40,606 nt of DNA from Nitrosomonadaceae bacterium (GTDB lineage: Bacteria; Pseudomonadota; Gammaproteobacteria; Burkholderiales; Nitrosomonadaceae), in contig JAUSLF010000042.1 of NCBI GenBank assembly GCA_030646695.1, positions 1 to 40,606 of the forward strand, read 5' to 3'. A program made the position numbers and the translations under genes. Below, in pieces: positions 25,719-33,800 of this stretch. Each line of letters opens with the position of its first letter. The stretch's first letter is position 1. Under the pieces are notes generated by a model. That model was not told the DNA's origin, made no database searches, and saw nothing but the letters and a program-made list of their open reading frames with translations.

Positions 25719-27062
25719 ATGAAATACCAGAGCTTTCAGGAGTTCGGCGCTTACATAGCCGAACGCAATCCAGGCCAGCCGGAATACCTGCAGGCGGTTG
25801 CCGAAGTCATGGAGAGTCTCTGGCCTTTCATCATCAGCCACCCGCGTTATGCCGAGCACGGCCTGCTGGATCGCCTGATCGAACCGGAACGCATCATCAT
25901 GTTCCGGGTATCCTGGGTGGATGACCATGGCGAGGTGAAAGTTAATCGAGGTTACCGCATACAGCACAGTTCCTCCATCGGCCCCTACAAAGGCGGCACC
26001 CGTTTTCACCCCTCGGTCAATCTCTCCATCCTCAAATTTCTGGCTTTCGAACAAACCCTAAAGAATTCCCTGACCACCCTGCCGATGGGCGGTGGCAAAG
26101 GCGGCGCCGACTTCGACCCCAAGGGGCGCAGCCCCGGAGAAGTGATGCGTTTCTGCCAGACTTACATGTGCGAATTGTTTCGCCATATCGGCTCTGACAC
26201 CGACGTGCCTGCCGGTGACATCGGCGTGGGCGGGCGGGAAGTGGGTTTCATGGCCGGCATGATGAAAAAACTGTCCAACCGGGCCGATGCAGTCTTCACC
26301 GGCAAAGGGCTGAGTTTTGGCGGCTCGCTGATCCGCCCGGAAGCCACCGGCTACGGCACGGTCTATTTCGCCGAGGAAATGCTCAAGCACGCGGGCCGCT
26401 CGCTGGAAGGCTTACGCGTCTCCGTCTCGGGTTCCGGCAATGTCGCGCAGTACGCCGTGGAAAAAGCAATGGCGCTGGGCGCCAAGGTGGTAACGGTTTC
26501 CGATTCCGGCGGCACGGTGGTGGACGAGGATGGTTTCACCACCGAGAAGCTGGCTGAATTGATGGAAGTGAAAAATCATTTAAGAGGCCGCGTCAGCGAC
26601 TACGCTGAACGGGTACAGGCCAGTTTTGTTCCCGGTGTGCGCCCATGGCATGTGCCGGTAGATGTGGCGCTGCCGTGCGCAACCCAGAACGAGCTGGATG
26701 AAAAGGATGCAGCCACCCTGATCAAGAATGGCGTGATCTGCGTCGCCGAGGGGGCCAATATGCCTTCCACGGCAGAAGCCGTGAAACTGTTCGAGCACAG
26801 CAAGGTGCTGTTCGCTCCGGGCAAAGCCAGCAATGCGGGTGGGGTCGCCACCTCCGGTCTGGAAATGAGCCAGAACGCGATGCGCCTTTCCTGGCCACGG
26901 GAAGAAGTGGATGCCCGCCTGCTGGAAATCATGAAAGCCATCCACAGCTCCTGCCTGCAATACGGCCAGCGCAAGGACGGCAGCATCAGTTATGTTGACG
27001 GCGCCAACGTGGCCGGTTTCGTCAAGGTGGCGAATGCGATGCTGGGTCAGGGCGTGATCTGA
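25719..27062 (+). CDS. gdhA: NADP-type glutamate dehydrogenase
   Basis: 447 residues from the ATG at 25719, exactly the length of E. coli GdhA, with GAGGGAGAG upstream. Aminates 2-oxoglutarate to glutamate, a route for ammonium assimilation. Seen: the glutamate site KGGTRFHPSV and LPMGGGKGGADFDPKG with the catalytic Lys, DVPAGDIGVGGREVG, and the Rossmann loop VSVSGSGNVAQYAVEKA. Monocistronic. Confidence 0.96.
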   Translation: MKYQSFQEFGAYIAERNPGQPEYLQAVAEVMESLWPFIISHPRYAEHGLLDRLIEPERIIMFRVSWVDDHGEVKVNRGYRIQHSSSIGPYKGGTRFHPSVNLSILKFLAFEQTLKNSLTTLPMGGGKGGADFDPKGRSPGEVMRFCQTYMCELFRHIGSDTDVPAGDIGVGGREVGFMAGMMKKLSNRADAVFTGKGLSFGGSLIRPEATGYGTVYFAEEMLKHAGRSLEGLRVSVSGSGNVAQYAVEKAMALGAKVVTVSDSGGTVVDEDGFTTEKLAELMEVKNHLRGRVSDYAERVQASFVPGVRPWHVPVDVALPCATQNELDEKDAATLIKNGVICVAEGANMPSTAEAVKLFEHSKVLFAPGKASNAGGVATSGLEMSQNAMRLSWPREEVDARLLEIMKAIHSSCLQYGQRKDGSISYVDGANVAGFVKVANAMLGQGVI

Positions 27063-27386
27063 GCATCATCTTGCTAAGGTCTGATTAAGTCTCTCGTCGC
27101 CCCGAGGAGTAATCCAATTTTCGCTAGCTTGTAGGCTGGGCACGGTTCTTGTGCCCATGGTATTCCTGGCACTGTATTCGCGCAGGTAACAAATTGCCCG
27201 CCCTGCAAAACTTTTGCGGGCGCCTTAAAAATTCAAAGTTCTAAACAAGACGAGGCGGGAACAAAAAATGTAGACGCAGCATATGGCTGATATGTAAGGA
27301 AACATTTTTTGTGAGCAACAAAGTATTGTGACGAAATCTGGATTTTTGGAGGTGCCCTTGCGTCAAAGCAGCAACAAGGATAAACC
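27063..27386 (+). other. Gap between gdhA and the restriction-modification gene
   Basis: Contains a small hairpin GGGCAC/GTGCCC (27138-27156) and a GCCCGCC/GGGCG pairing near 27196-27224, neither with a T-run, then the family A element (27218-27357). No ORF with a start site. Confidence 0.6.
27218..27357. mobile_element. MITE-like element, family A, copy 2
   Basis: 140 bp, nearly identical in its interior to 7652-7793, with slightly different left end (GGGCGCCTTAAAAATT) and right end ATTTTTGGAGGTGCCC. The central hairpin is better kept here: ACAAAAAATGT and ACATTTTTTGT pair fully (11 bp). It lies 29 bp before the restriction-modification gene. Confidence 0.8.
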
Positions 27387-30300
27387 ATGCCCGTCCCGCA
27401 AACCGTCCTCACGCTGATTGAAAATTTCGAACGCAATCTGGACGCGTACCGCACCGGGCAATACAACGAAACCCAGGTCAGGCGCGATTTCATCGACCCC
27501 ATGTTCAAAGCACTCGGCTGGGACATGGACAACAGCCAGGGCTATGCGGAAGCCTATCGCGATGTCATCCACGAAGACGCGATCAAGGTTGGCCTCTCCA
27601 CCCGCGCACCGGATTACAGCTTTCGCATCGGCGGCGCGCGCAAATTCTTCCTCGAAGCCAAGAAGCCATCGGTCAATGTCAAAGATGCTATCGAACCGGC
27701 CTTTCAAGTACGCCGCTATGCGTGGTCATCCAAGCTACCGTTGTCCATCGTCACCGACTTTGAAGAATTCGCCATTTATGACTGCCGCCAGAAGCCCGAC
27801 AAAAGCGACAAGGCCAGCAAGTCACGGCTGTTCTACTGCACTTTCCGTGACTATCCGGAAAAGTGGGACGAGATCGCCGCGATATTTTCCAAGGATGCGG
27901 TACTCAAAGGTTCTTTCGACAAATACGCCGGCAGCGCCAAAGGCAAACGCGGCACCACCGAAGTAGACAGCGCGTTCCTGGCAGAGATCGAAGGCTGGCG
28001 CGACTTGCTCGCGCGCAATATCGCACTGCGCAACACCAGCCTGACCCAGCGCGAACTCAACTTCGCCGTGCAGCAAACCATAGACCGCATTATTTTCCTG
28101 CGCATCTGCGAAGACCGTGGCATCGAGCCTTACGGCAAGCTGATGGCCTTGCAGAATGGCGTCAATGTTTACGACCGCCTGCGCGAACTGTTTCGCGCAG
28201 CGGATGAGCGCTACAACTCCGGCCTGTTCCATTTCACGCAAGAGAAGGGCCGTGCCGGTGCGCCGGACGAATTGACGCTGCATCTGAGCATCGACGACAA
28301 GCCGCTCAAAGAGATTTTCAAAAATCTTTACTACCCGGATTGCCCCTACGAATTTTCCGTACTCGGTGCGGACATCCTCGGCAGCGTCTATGAACAATTC
28401 CTCGGCAAGGTCATCCGCCTGACCGCAGGCAACCGTGCCGTAGTCGAGGACAAGCCGGAAGTGAAAAAAGCCGGTGGCGTGTTCTACACCCCCGCCTACA
28501 TCGTGCAATACATCGTGCAGCACACCGTCGGCAAGCTGCTGGAAGGCAAGAGCAGCAAGCAGGCGGCAGGCATCACCATCCTCGACCCGGCGTGCGGCTC
28601 GGGATCATTCCTGATCGGCGCGTACCAGTACCTGCTCGACTGGTATCTGGCGCGCTATGTCGCAGAAGGCGCAGAGAAAAACAATAAAGGCAAAACTGCG
28701 CGCATCCGTCCCAGCAGCGCTTCCGGTGAGTGGCGGCTGACCACGTCAGAAAAGAAACGCATCCTGCTCGAACATATCTACGGCGTGGACATCGATGCGC
28801 AAGCGGTGGAAGTGACCAAACTCTCGCTGCTGCTCAAAGTGCTGGAAGGCGAGTCCGGCGAATCACTGAACAGCCAGATGAAGCTGTTTCACGAGCGCGT
28901 ACTGCCCGATCTCGACCGCAACATCCAGTGCGGTAACTCGCTCATCGGCTCGGATTTTTATGACAGCCAGCTTGATCTCGATCACGAGGCCGCGCAGCGC
29001 ATCAATGCGTTTGACTGGCACGTTGCGTTTCCGCAGATCTTTCAAATCCCCCCTAACCCCCCTTTGAAAAAGGGGGGGAAACTCCAATCCCCGTTGCCGG
29101 AGAGGAGCAGACTCCAACCCCAGCCCCAGTCCCAATTCCAACCCCATTCCCAACCGCAGTCCCAATTCCAACCCCAACCCCAACCCCAACCCCCTTTGAA
29201 AAAGGGGGAGGAGCGCAGCGGAGGGGGATTTGATGTGGTGATTGGCAATCCGCCTTATGGCGCATCTTTCTCCGCTATTGAAGCAGCCTACTTTCAAAAT
29301 AACTATGGCGTGTGGCGAGGTGTGAAAGATGTTTATGCCTTGTTTATTGAAAATGCTATAAAGGTTGTCCGCAAAGGCGGCTCAGCTTCCTTCATCGTGC
29401 CATCTGCTTGGTTAGGAGGCCCTGATTACAGAATGTTAAGAAGCTTCCTTCTTAACTATCGAATAGATGAGATCGTTTCGCTTCCATTCGATGTGTTTGC
29501 TGATGCATATGTTGATACAGCAATCTTTGTTGCATCTTCTAGCAAGCCGAAAAACGATCATATTGTAAAAACATTCTCTTTCTCAAAAAAAGAAAAAATC
29601 TCAGCAATCACTCTCACTGAGAAAAATTATCATGAAATCACCCAGAGATCATGGGCAGAAGAAAACGACAACAAATTTATTCTGAATGTTGGTGCCTTGG
29701 CCTTGGTAAAAAGCATTCGAACCAATAACACATCGTCATTCTCCGATGCTTTCTCAATGAAACGTGGTGTTCTGTTTGACAAAGAGCATCTCACAACAAA
29801 GAAAATTTCATCACTCAGTCATCCTTATTTTGAGGGCGATGTTTACCGATATACGCTGAACTACAAGGCTCCTCAGTGGATAGAATTCGGCAATCAAATG
29901 AAAGAATGTCCGAAAGAGTTTTATTGGTTTGAAGGAAAACGATTGCTTCTCCGCCGATTGGTGAATCGCCAACAACGGTTAATGGCAACACTGACAACCG
30001 ACATTTTTATTACTAATAAAAATCTTTATAGCATCGTTCCAAAAGATGGCTGCTCTGCTGAATTATTGCTGGGACTACTTAATAGCAAGCTAATTTCTCA
30101 TCTCTATATTCATCAGGTATCACAAGCAACGAAGGACGATTTTCCACAAGTCACCATCAAAGATATTTTGTCGCTGCCTTTTCCTTCGCGATCTACTCAA
30201 ATAACCTCACACGACAAACTCGTCACGCTGGTTGAAAAAATGCTCGCCCTGCACCAGCAACTCGCCGCCGCGAAAACCCCGCAGGACACCACATTGCTGC

Positions 30301-30398
30301 AACGCCAGATCGCCGCCACCGACAAGCAGATCGACCAGTTGGTGTACGCGCTCTATGGACTCACCGATGAAGAAATCACGCTGATTGAAGAAACATAA
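27387..30398 (+). CDS. Type IIG-like restriction-modification enzyme (nuclease and N6-adenine methylase in one chain)
   Basis: 1003 residues. The N-terminal nuclease carries PD-(D/E)xK: P75-D76 then E90-A91-K92 (APDYSF ... FLEAKKP). The helical linker runs to about 370. The Eco57I-type N6-adenine methylase begins GGVFYTPAYIVQYIV, with SAM motif LDPACGSGSF (399-408) and catalytic NPPY at 621-624. Residues about 640-940 form the target-recognition domain; the C-terminal helix (AALHQQLAAAKTP-like, 942-1003) resembles specificity-subunit coiled coils. Odd points: a 61-residue palindromic repeat/Pro-Gln insert at 554-614, and an AT-rich recognition domain between GC-rich ends. No separate modification gene is nearby, as expected for IIG. 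Start ATG 27387 with AAGGA upstream. Confidence 0.9.
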   Translation: MPVPQTVLTLIENFERNLDAYRTGQYNETQVRRDFIDPMFKALGWDMDNSQGYAEAYRDVIHEDAIKVGLSTRAPDYSFRIGGARKFFLEAKKPSVNVKDAIEPAFQVRRYAWSSKLPLSIVTDFEEFAIYDCRQKPDKSDKASKSRLFYCTFRDYPEKWDEIAAIFSKDAVLKGSFDKYAGSAKGKRGTTEVDSAFLAEIEGWRDLLARNIALRNTSLTQRELNFAVQQTIDRIIFLRICEDRGIEPYGKLMALQNGVNVYDRLRELFRAADERYNSGLFHFTQEKGRAGAPDELTLHLSIDDKPLKEIFKNLYYPDCPYEFSVLGADILGSVYEQFLGKVIRLTAGNRAVVEDKPEVKKAGGVFYTPAYIVQYIVQHTVGKLLEGKSSKQAAGITILDPACGSGSFLIGAYQYLLDWYLARYVAEGAEKNNKGKTARIRPSSASGEWRLTTSEKKRILLEHIYGVDIDAQAVEVTKLSLLLKVLEGESGESLNSQMKLFHERVLPDLDRNIQCGNSLIGSDFYDSQLDLDHEAAQRINAFDWHVAFPQIFQIPPNPPLKKGGKLQSPLPERSRLQPQPQSQFQPHSQPQSQFQPQPQPQPPLKKGEERSGGGFDVVIGNPPYGASFSAIEAAYFQNNYGVWRGVKDVYALFIENAIKVVRKGGSASFIVPSAWLGGPDYRMLRSFLLNYRIDEIVSLPFDVFADAYVDTAIFVASSSKPKNDHIVKTFSFSKKEKISAITLTEKNYHEITQRSWAEENDNKFILNVGALALVKSIRTNNTSSFSDAFSMKRGVLFDKEHLTTKKISSLSHPYFEGDVYRYTLNYKAPQWIEFGNQMKECPKEFYWFEGKRLLLRRLVNRQQRLMATLTTDIFITNKNLYSIVPKDGCSAELLLGLLNSKLISHLYIHQVSQATKDDFPQVTIKDILSLPFPSRSTQITSHDKLVTLVEKMLALHQQLAAAKTPQDTTLLQRQIAATDKQIDQLVYALYGLTDEEITLIEET
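29046..29228 (+). repeat. In-frame palindromic repeat with low-complexity tract inside the restriction-modification gene
   Basis: 183 bp, 61 codons, no stop. It opens and closes with CCCCCTTTGAAAAAGGGGG palindromes (about 29058-29078 and 29190-29210) in a C-rich/G-rich context. Between them lie repeats of CCCCAA/CCCCAGT type that encode (PQ)n with QSQFQP units. The outer parts resemble the AATCCCCCTAACCCCCC intergenic repeat common in proteobacteria. It separates FPQIF from FDVVIGNPPY, segments that are close together in relatives. Confidence 0.85.
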
Positions 30399-30555
30399 GG
30401 TGCATTGGCATTGTGAATCCGCGAGCCAACCATAATTCAAATGCTGAACGTTTGCTTGTGGCACGTTTCTGCCTGTGACGAAAGTCGCAAACCGACACAT
30501 ACTAGCCGGTCAATTTCCTCAGAAGCAGATGTTCAACGTCCGGTTGATTGAGGGG

Positions 30556-31602
30556 TTAAACCACACCTTGGCTTCTAAATAGGTTCGCTCCAATACGGCG
30601 AAGTCTCTCAATTTCGATAGAGTCCGTGATTTCGACATAGTACTTCTGATTCTCACGCAACATGCGGAAGACAGACTGAAACAGCTCCCCATGCTGGTAT
30701 GACTCGACGAGGAATATGCTCGCAGTGTTTCCCACCATGCGATGGCAAAAATATGAGTACTCCAGCGAGGGGCTGTAGTAGAAACGGCCTTCGCGGAGGA
30801 CTGTGTCATGTTTGACAATTAGCGCATACCTTGGAAAGCATTTCACTTGGCCGGTTCGGAGGTCTCGATATTCGTATGATCCAGAAACTAGCGCGGGGTC
30901 AATTCCTGGCTGTTTCAGAGCTCGCAGACTATCGATCTTATAGGTAAACCTCATTTCTGCGACTGGCATCGTTAGGCAAAGATGCGGAAGATAGGCCTCT
31001 GATCCCGGCGGCAGTATCTGGCTGTGCTCCTGCGGGGCCGCAGTTGCCGGGCTCTCGATGCGTTTATACGCTTCGTCCAGTAGTTCCTTTAGCACAACGG
31101 TTCCCAGCGAGGAATTAACTGTTAAATGGCCTTCCAAATACGGGGGGAGATTGCGATCTTCGGGAAGTAGTATCCATTCATCCGATTGTGCTTTCCTAAA
31201 CCGCACGTTGTATATTCGGATGCATGGTATGAAGTCGTCCGAGAGTAATTCTTCCGGAATTCCTTGAAGATAGGCGAGGCTGAATAACTCTATGTGGTGG
31301 CGGTTAGCTACTTCGAATGCACCTTTTTGAAAGTTGCTGCTCGATACCACGACTGCTTTATCTGCACCGGCATCTCGCGCCTTGATGACGAAGGCCTCTA
31401 CGTCAGAAACGGGCACTGGCCGAGTTTGATCTTTGCATTCGATCACCGTCAAGTAGTCGTATGTGCCAACGGAGAACCTAACGACTACATCAAACTGACG
31501 ACCGTTAATCTGTTCATTCCATTTAACTATGGTTCCCTGAGCGTCCGCCTCATGAAGCGCAGCCACCAACATTTCAAATTTCTTCCACTGCGGACTAGGC
31601 AT
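30556..31602 (-). CDS. Mrr-like restriction endonuclease-fold protein
   Basis: 348 residues from the ATG at 31602 (MPSPQWKKFEMLVAALHEAD); an in-frame TTG lies four codons upstream. The N-terminal 110 residues are the Mrr catalytic fold: FDVVV (Asp38), then VIECKDQ (Glu55-Cys-Lys57), then AVVVSSSNFQKGAFEVA. Mrr enzymes cut modified DNA. The C-terminal 240 residues match nothing I recognise (sensor, target-binding or effector). It faces the restriction-modification gene convergently, so the two form a small defence cluster. Confidence 0.78.
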   Translation of the reverse strand: MPSPQWKKFEMLVAALHEADAQGTIVKWNEQINGRQFDVVVRFSVGTYDYLTVIECKDQTRPVPVSDVEAFVIKARDAGADKAVVVSSSNFQKGAFEVANRHHIELFSLAYLQGIPEELLSDDFIPCIRIYNVRFRKAQSDEWILLPEDRNLPPYLEGHLTVNSSLGTVVLKELLDEAYKRIESPATAAPQEHSQILPPGSEAYLPHLCLTMPVAEMRFTYKIDSLRALKQPGIDPALVSGSYEYRDLRTGQVKCFPRYALIVKHDTVLREGRFYYSPSLEYSYFCHRMVGNTASIFLVESYQHGELFQSVFRMLRENQKYYVEITDSIEIERLRRIGANLFRSQGVV

Positions 31603-31700
31603 AGCGGTGATCAATCTGGCCTAACGAGGCTGTAGAAAAAGTGTTTCCAGCATCTTGCCGTAATTGCGTGAGTGTATCAACATTCATCCATCATTATTCT

Positions 31701-31778
31701 ATGGATGAAGCAGCGATGGCCCGTTATAAACACATCGACACCAGCCCCCGATTTCTCACTGTTGACCTGCAACGGTGA
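31701..31778 (+). pseudogene. Fragment of an IS1182-family transposase N-terminus
   Basis: Encodes MDEAAMARYKHIDTSPRFLT + VDLQR then stops. MARYKHIDTSPRF and VDL are the usual first residues of IS1182-family transposases, whose genes are about 20 times longer. The DNA before it, from about 31624 (GAGGCTGTAGAAAAAG), could be the left end of the same element. A relic of insertion and deletion. Confidence 0.65.
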
Positions 31779-31942
31779 CACGGAATGGAGAAAGTCACGC
31801 TCGATCAACTTGCGGATGAATGACGTAAGGGGTGAGGGAAGTTTTTCAGCAGTCCCAGTTCAAGATCGGCCTGAAACGGGTTAGTCGTTCTGGGCGCTAC
31901 AACCTGAAAGATCTGCTTGGCGCTGTCACTAAACTGGCAATT

Positions 31943-31961
31943 TATGGCATAAACTGCCATA
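31943..31961 (+). promoter_or_regulatory. Candidate operator of the parD antitoxin gene
   Basis: TATGGCA-TAAAC-TGCCATA, a perfect 7-bp inverted repeat with 5-bp spacer, 31 bp before the parD ATG. Ribbon-helix-helix antitoxins bind such palindromes to repress their own operons; this is inferred. Confidence 0.5.
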
Positions 31962-31992
31962 CCGTTATTGTTGTTCCTTTAGGAGAATTACC

Positions 31993-32268
31993 ATGTCCAT
32001 GAACGTATCTTTGCCACCCGAATTAGAAGCGCGCGTTCGTCAGCGCGTTGAATCCGGTATGTATGGTTCCGCAAGTGAAGTTATTCGTGAAGCGTTGCGG
32101 TTATTCGAAGCGTATGAGCAGGTCAAAACGGCCAAGCTTGATAGTTTACGCCAGGACATTGCCAAGGGCTTGAACGATGTAAAGAATGGGCGTGTAAAAG
32201 AGGTTGATTTTGCAAGTCTGAAGCAACAGGGCCGCCAGTCGCTAAAAACCCGCCGCGCAACTGCCTGA
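31993..32268 (+). CDS. parD: ParD-family type II antitoxin
   Basis: 91 residues. N-terminal ribbon-helix-helix DNA-binding part (MNVSLPPELEARVRQRVESG, then SASEVIREALRLFE), followed by a toxin-binding tail (KTAKLDSLRQDIAKGL ... VDFASLKQQG). Strong ribosome-binding site TTTAGGAGA. ParD neutralises ParE, a gyrase poison, and represses the operon. The toxin gene that should follow, joined by a TGATG overlap, survives only as a stub, so this is an orphan antitoxin. Confidence 0.9.
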   Translation: MSMNVSLPPELEARVRQRVESGMYGSASEVIREALRLFEAYEQVKTAKLDSLRQDIAKGLNDVKNGRVKEVDFASLKQQGRQSLKTRRATA

Positions 32269-32381
32269 TGCCTCCTATCCGCTATACCCAATCAGCAGCC
32301 GTTTCTTCACTTCGGACTAGGCCGATTGTTTACCGTATCCACACCGCTTTCACGTTAACGAATTCGCGGATGCCATGGTAG
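32268..32381 (+). pseudogene. Truncated ParE/RelE-family toxin stub
   Basis: ATG overlaps the parD stop (TGATG). The first residues MPPIRYTQSAA match the usual start of ParE-like toxins, then the frame changes to unrelated sequence and stops at 32381, inside the opposite-strand aldehyde dehydrogenase gene. The break lies at TTTCTTCACTTCGGACTAGG (32302-), which resembles 31579-31600. Only about 11 codons of the toxin remain. Confidence 0.6.
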
Positions 32382-33694
32382 GACAATTCCCGGCCGAAGC
32401 CGGACGACTTGATGCCGCCGAAAGGCAGGCGTGGATCGGATTTGACCGTGCCATTAATGAAGCTGCTGCCGGCATGAATTTGCCGCGCGATTTTCTCCGC
32501 GCGTCCGGAATCGCGGCTCCAGATGCTGGAACCGAGACCGAAGCGGGTGTCATTGGCGATGTGCACAGCTTCTTCCTCATCTGCGGCGCGGATCACGGCG
32601 GCGACTGGGCCGAATAATTCTTCGTGGTAGGCGCGGGTTTTTGCCGTTACCCGGTCAAGGATCGATGGCGGATAAAACGCACCTTCGCCTGCTATGGGCT
32701 TGCAACCGAATATCGCCTGCGCGCCTTGCGCAATCGAATCGGTCACCTGCTGGTGCAGCTCTTCCCGCAAATCAAGCCGCGCCAGCGGGCCGAGTTGGGT
32801 GAATTCGCTCAGCGGGTCGCCCATTTTCAGCTCGGTGGTTTTTTTCACGAACAAGAACATAAACTCGTCGGCGATTTCCGCGACCGGAATGATGCGCTTG
32901 GCAGCGATGCACGACTGGCCGCAGTTCTGAAAACGTGATTTCACCGCATTGGTGGCGGCCAGTTCCAGGTCGGCATCTTTCAGCACAATGAATGCATCCG
33001 ATCCGCCCAGTTCCAGCACACATTTCTTCAGGTGTTGGCCGGCGTGGGCCGCGACTGCGCGCCCGGCAGCTTCAGAACCGGTGAGCGTCACCGCATGCAC
33101 ATGGTGGCTGGCGATGGCTTCGGCCACATCGGCGGCTTCGATCATAAGCGTGGTGAAAAGATAGGGCGGAAAGCCCGCATCGCGAAACAACTGTTCCAGC
33201 GCCAGCGCGCATTGCGGCACATTGGAACTATGCTTCAACACGCAGCCGTTGCCTGCCATCAGCGCAGGCGCAGAAAAACGGATCACCTGCAGGAACGGAA
33301 AATTCCACGGCATCACGCCCAGCACGACGCCGAGGGGTTCATACGACACATAGCTTTTGCCTGCATCGGTCTGGATCGTCTCGTCCTGCAGGAAATGCTG
33401 GGCATGCACCGCGTAGTAATCGCAGATAAGCGCGCATTTCTCCACTTCAGCGCACGCCTCGCGCAGCGGCTTGCCCATCTCGATCGCCATCAGCTTGCCG
33501 TACTCGGCCACGCGCTCGTGCAACAGCGTGGCGGCGCGGCTCATATGCGCCGCGCGCGCGGCGAAGGTAGTTTGCCCCCAGGCTTGCTGGGCGCTGTCAG
33601 CTTGCTCCAGAGCTGCAGCGAGATGGTGACTGTCCCAACTGGTGTAGGTTTTGACGATCTTGTTGGTCGCAGGGTTCAGGCTGATATAAGGCAT
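32330..33694 (-). CDS. NAD(P)-dependent aldehyde dehydrogenase (succinate-semialdehyde dehydrogenase-like)
   Basis: 454 residues, the length of the YneI/Sad subgroup. Motifs: VMPWNFPFLQV (oxyanion Asn and cofactor loop), VTLTGSEAAGRAV, LELGGSDAFIVL (general-base Glu), NCGQSCIAAKR (nucleophilic Cys), and ELFGPVAAV. The SDAFIV and NGTVKSDPRLPFGG segments fit the succinate-semialdehyde class. Substrate not proven. The start ATG at 33694 has only a weak ribosome-binding site. Its 3' end is overlapped on the other strand by the parE stub, which shows the accessory region stops exactly at this gene. Confidence 0.9.
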   Translation of the reverse strand: MPYISLNPATNKIVKTYTSWDSHHLAAALEQADSAQQAWGQTTFAARAAHMSRAATLLHERVAEYGKLMAIEMGKPLREACAEVEKCALICDYYAVHAQHFLQDETIQTDAGKSYVSYEPLGVVLGVMPWNFPFLQVIRFSAPALMAGNGCVLKHSSNVPQCALALEQLFRDAGFPPYLFTTLMIEAADVAEAIASHHVHAVTLTGSEAAGRAVAAHAGQHLKKCVLELGGSDAFIVLKDADLELAATNAVKSRFQNCGQSCIAAKRIIPVAEIADEFMFLFVKKTTELKMGDPLSEFTQLGPLARLDLREELHQQVTDSIAQGAQAIFGCKPIAGEGAFYPPSILDRVTAKTRAYHEELFGPVAAVIRAADEEEAVHIANDTRFGLGSSIWSRDSGRAEKIARQIHAGSSFINGTVKSDPRLPFGGIKSSGFGRELSYHGIREFVNVKAVWIR

Positions 33695-33800
33695 GATGTG
33701 CTATTCTTCAAAAGAGATGTCAAAGGTAACAAGGGAACAGAAATTGAGTGGGGCAGCTTGCCATCCGGGTTCTCGTTTCACTTACTCAATATAGCAGGCT

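Larger units (their letters stand above)
31603..31992 (+). other. Gap before parD with transposon and gene debris
   Basis: Holds the IS1182-type fragment (31701-31778), the parD operator candidate (31943-31961) and, at about 31786-31824, ATG-GAG-AAA... encoding MEKVTLDQLADE then TGA, possibly a decayed gene front. No intact gene. Confidence 0.5.

Noticed and set aside
29040-29230. CRISPR-like or tandem-repeat array
   Set aside because: The repeats are short C-rich units without spacers, within an intact reading frame.
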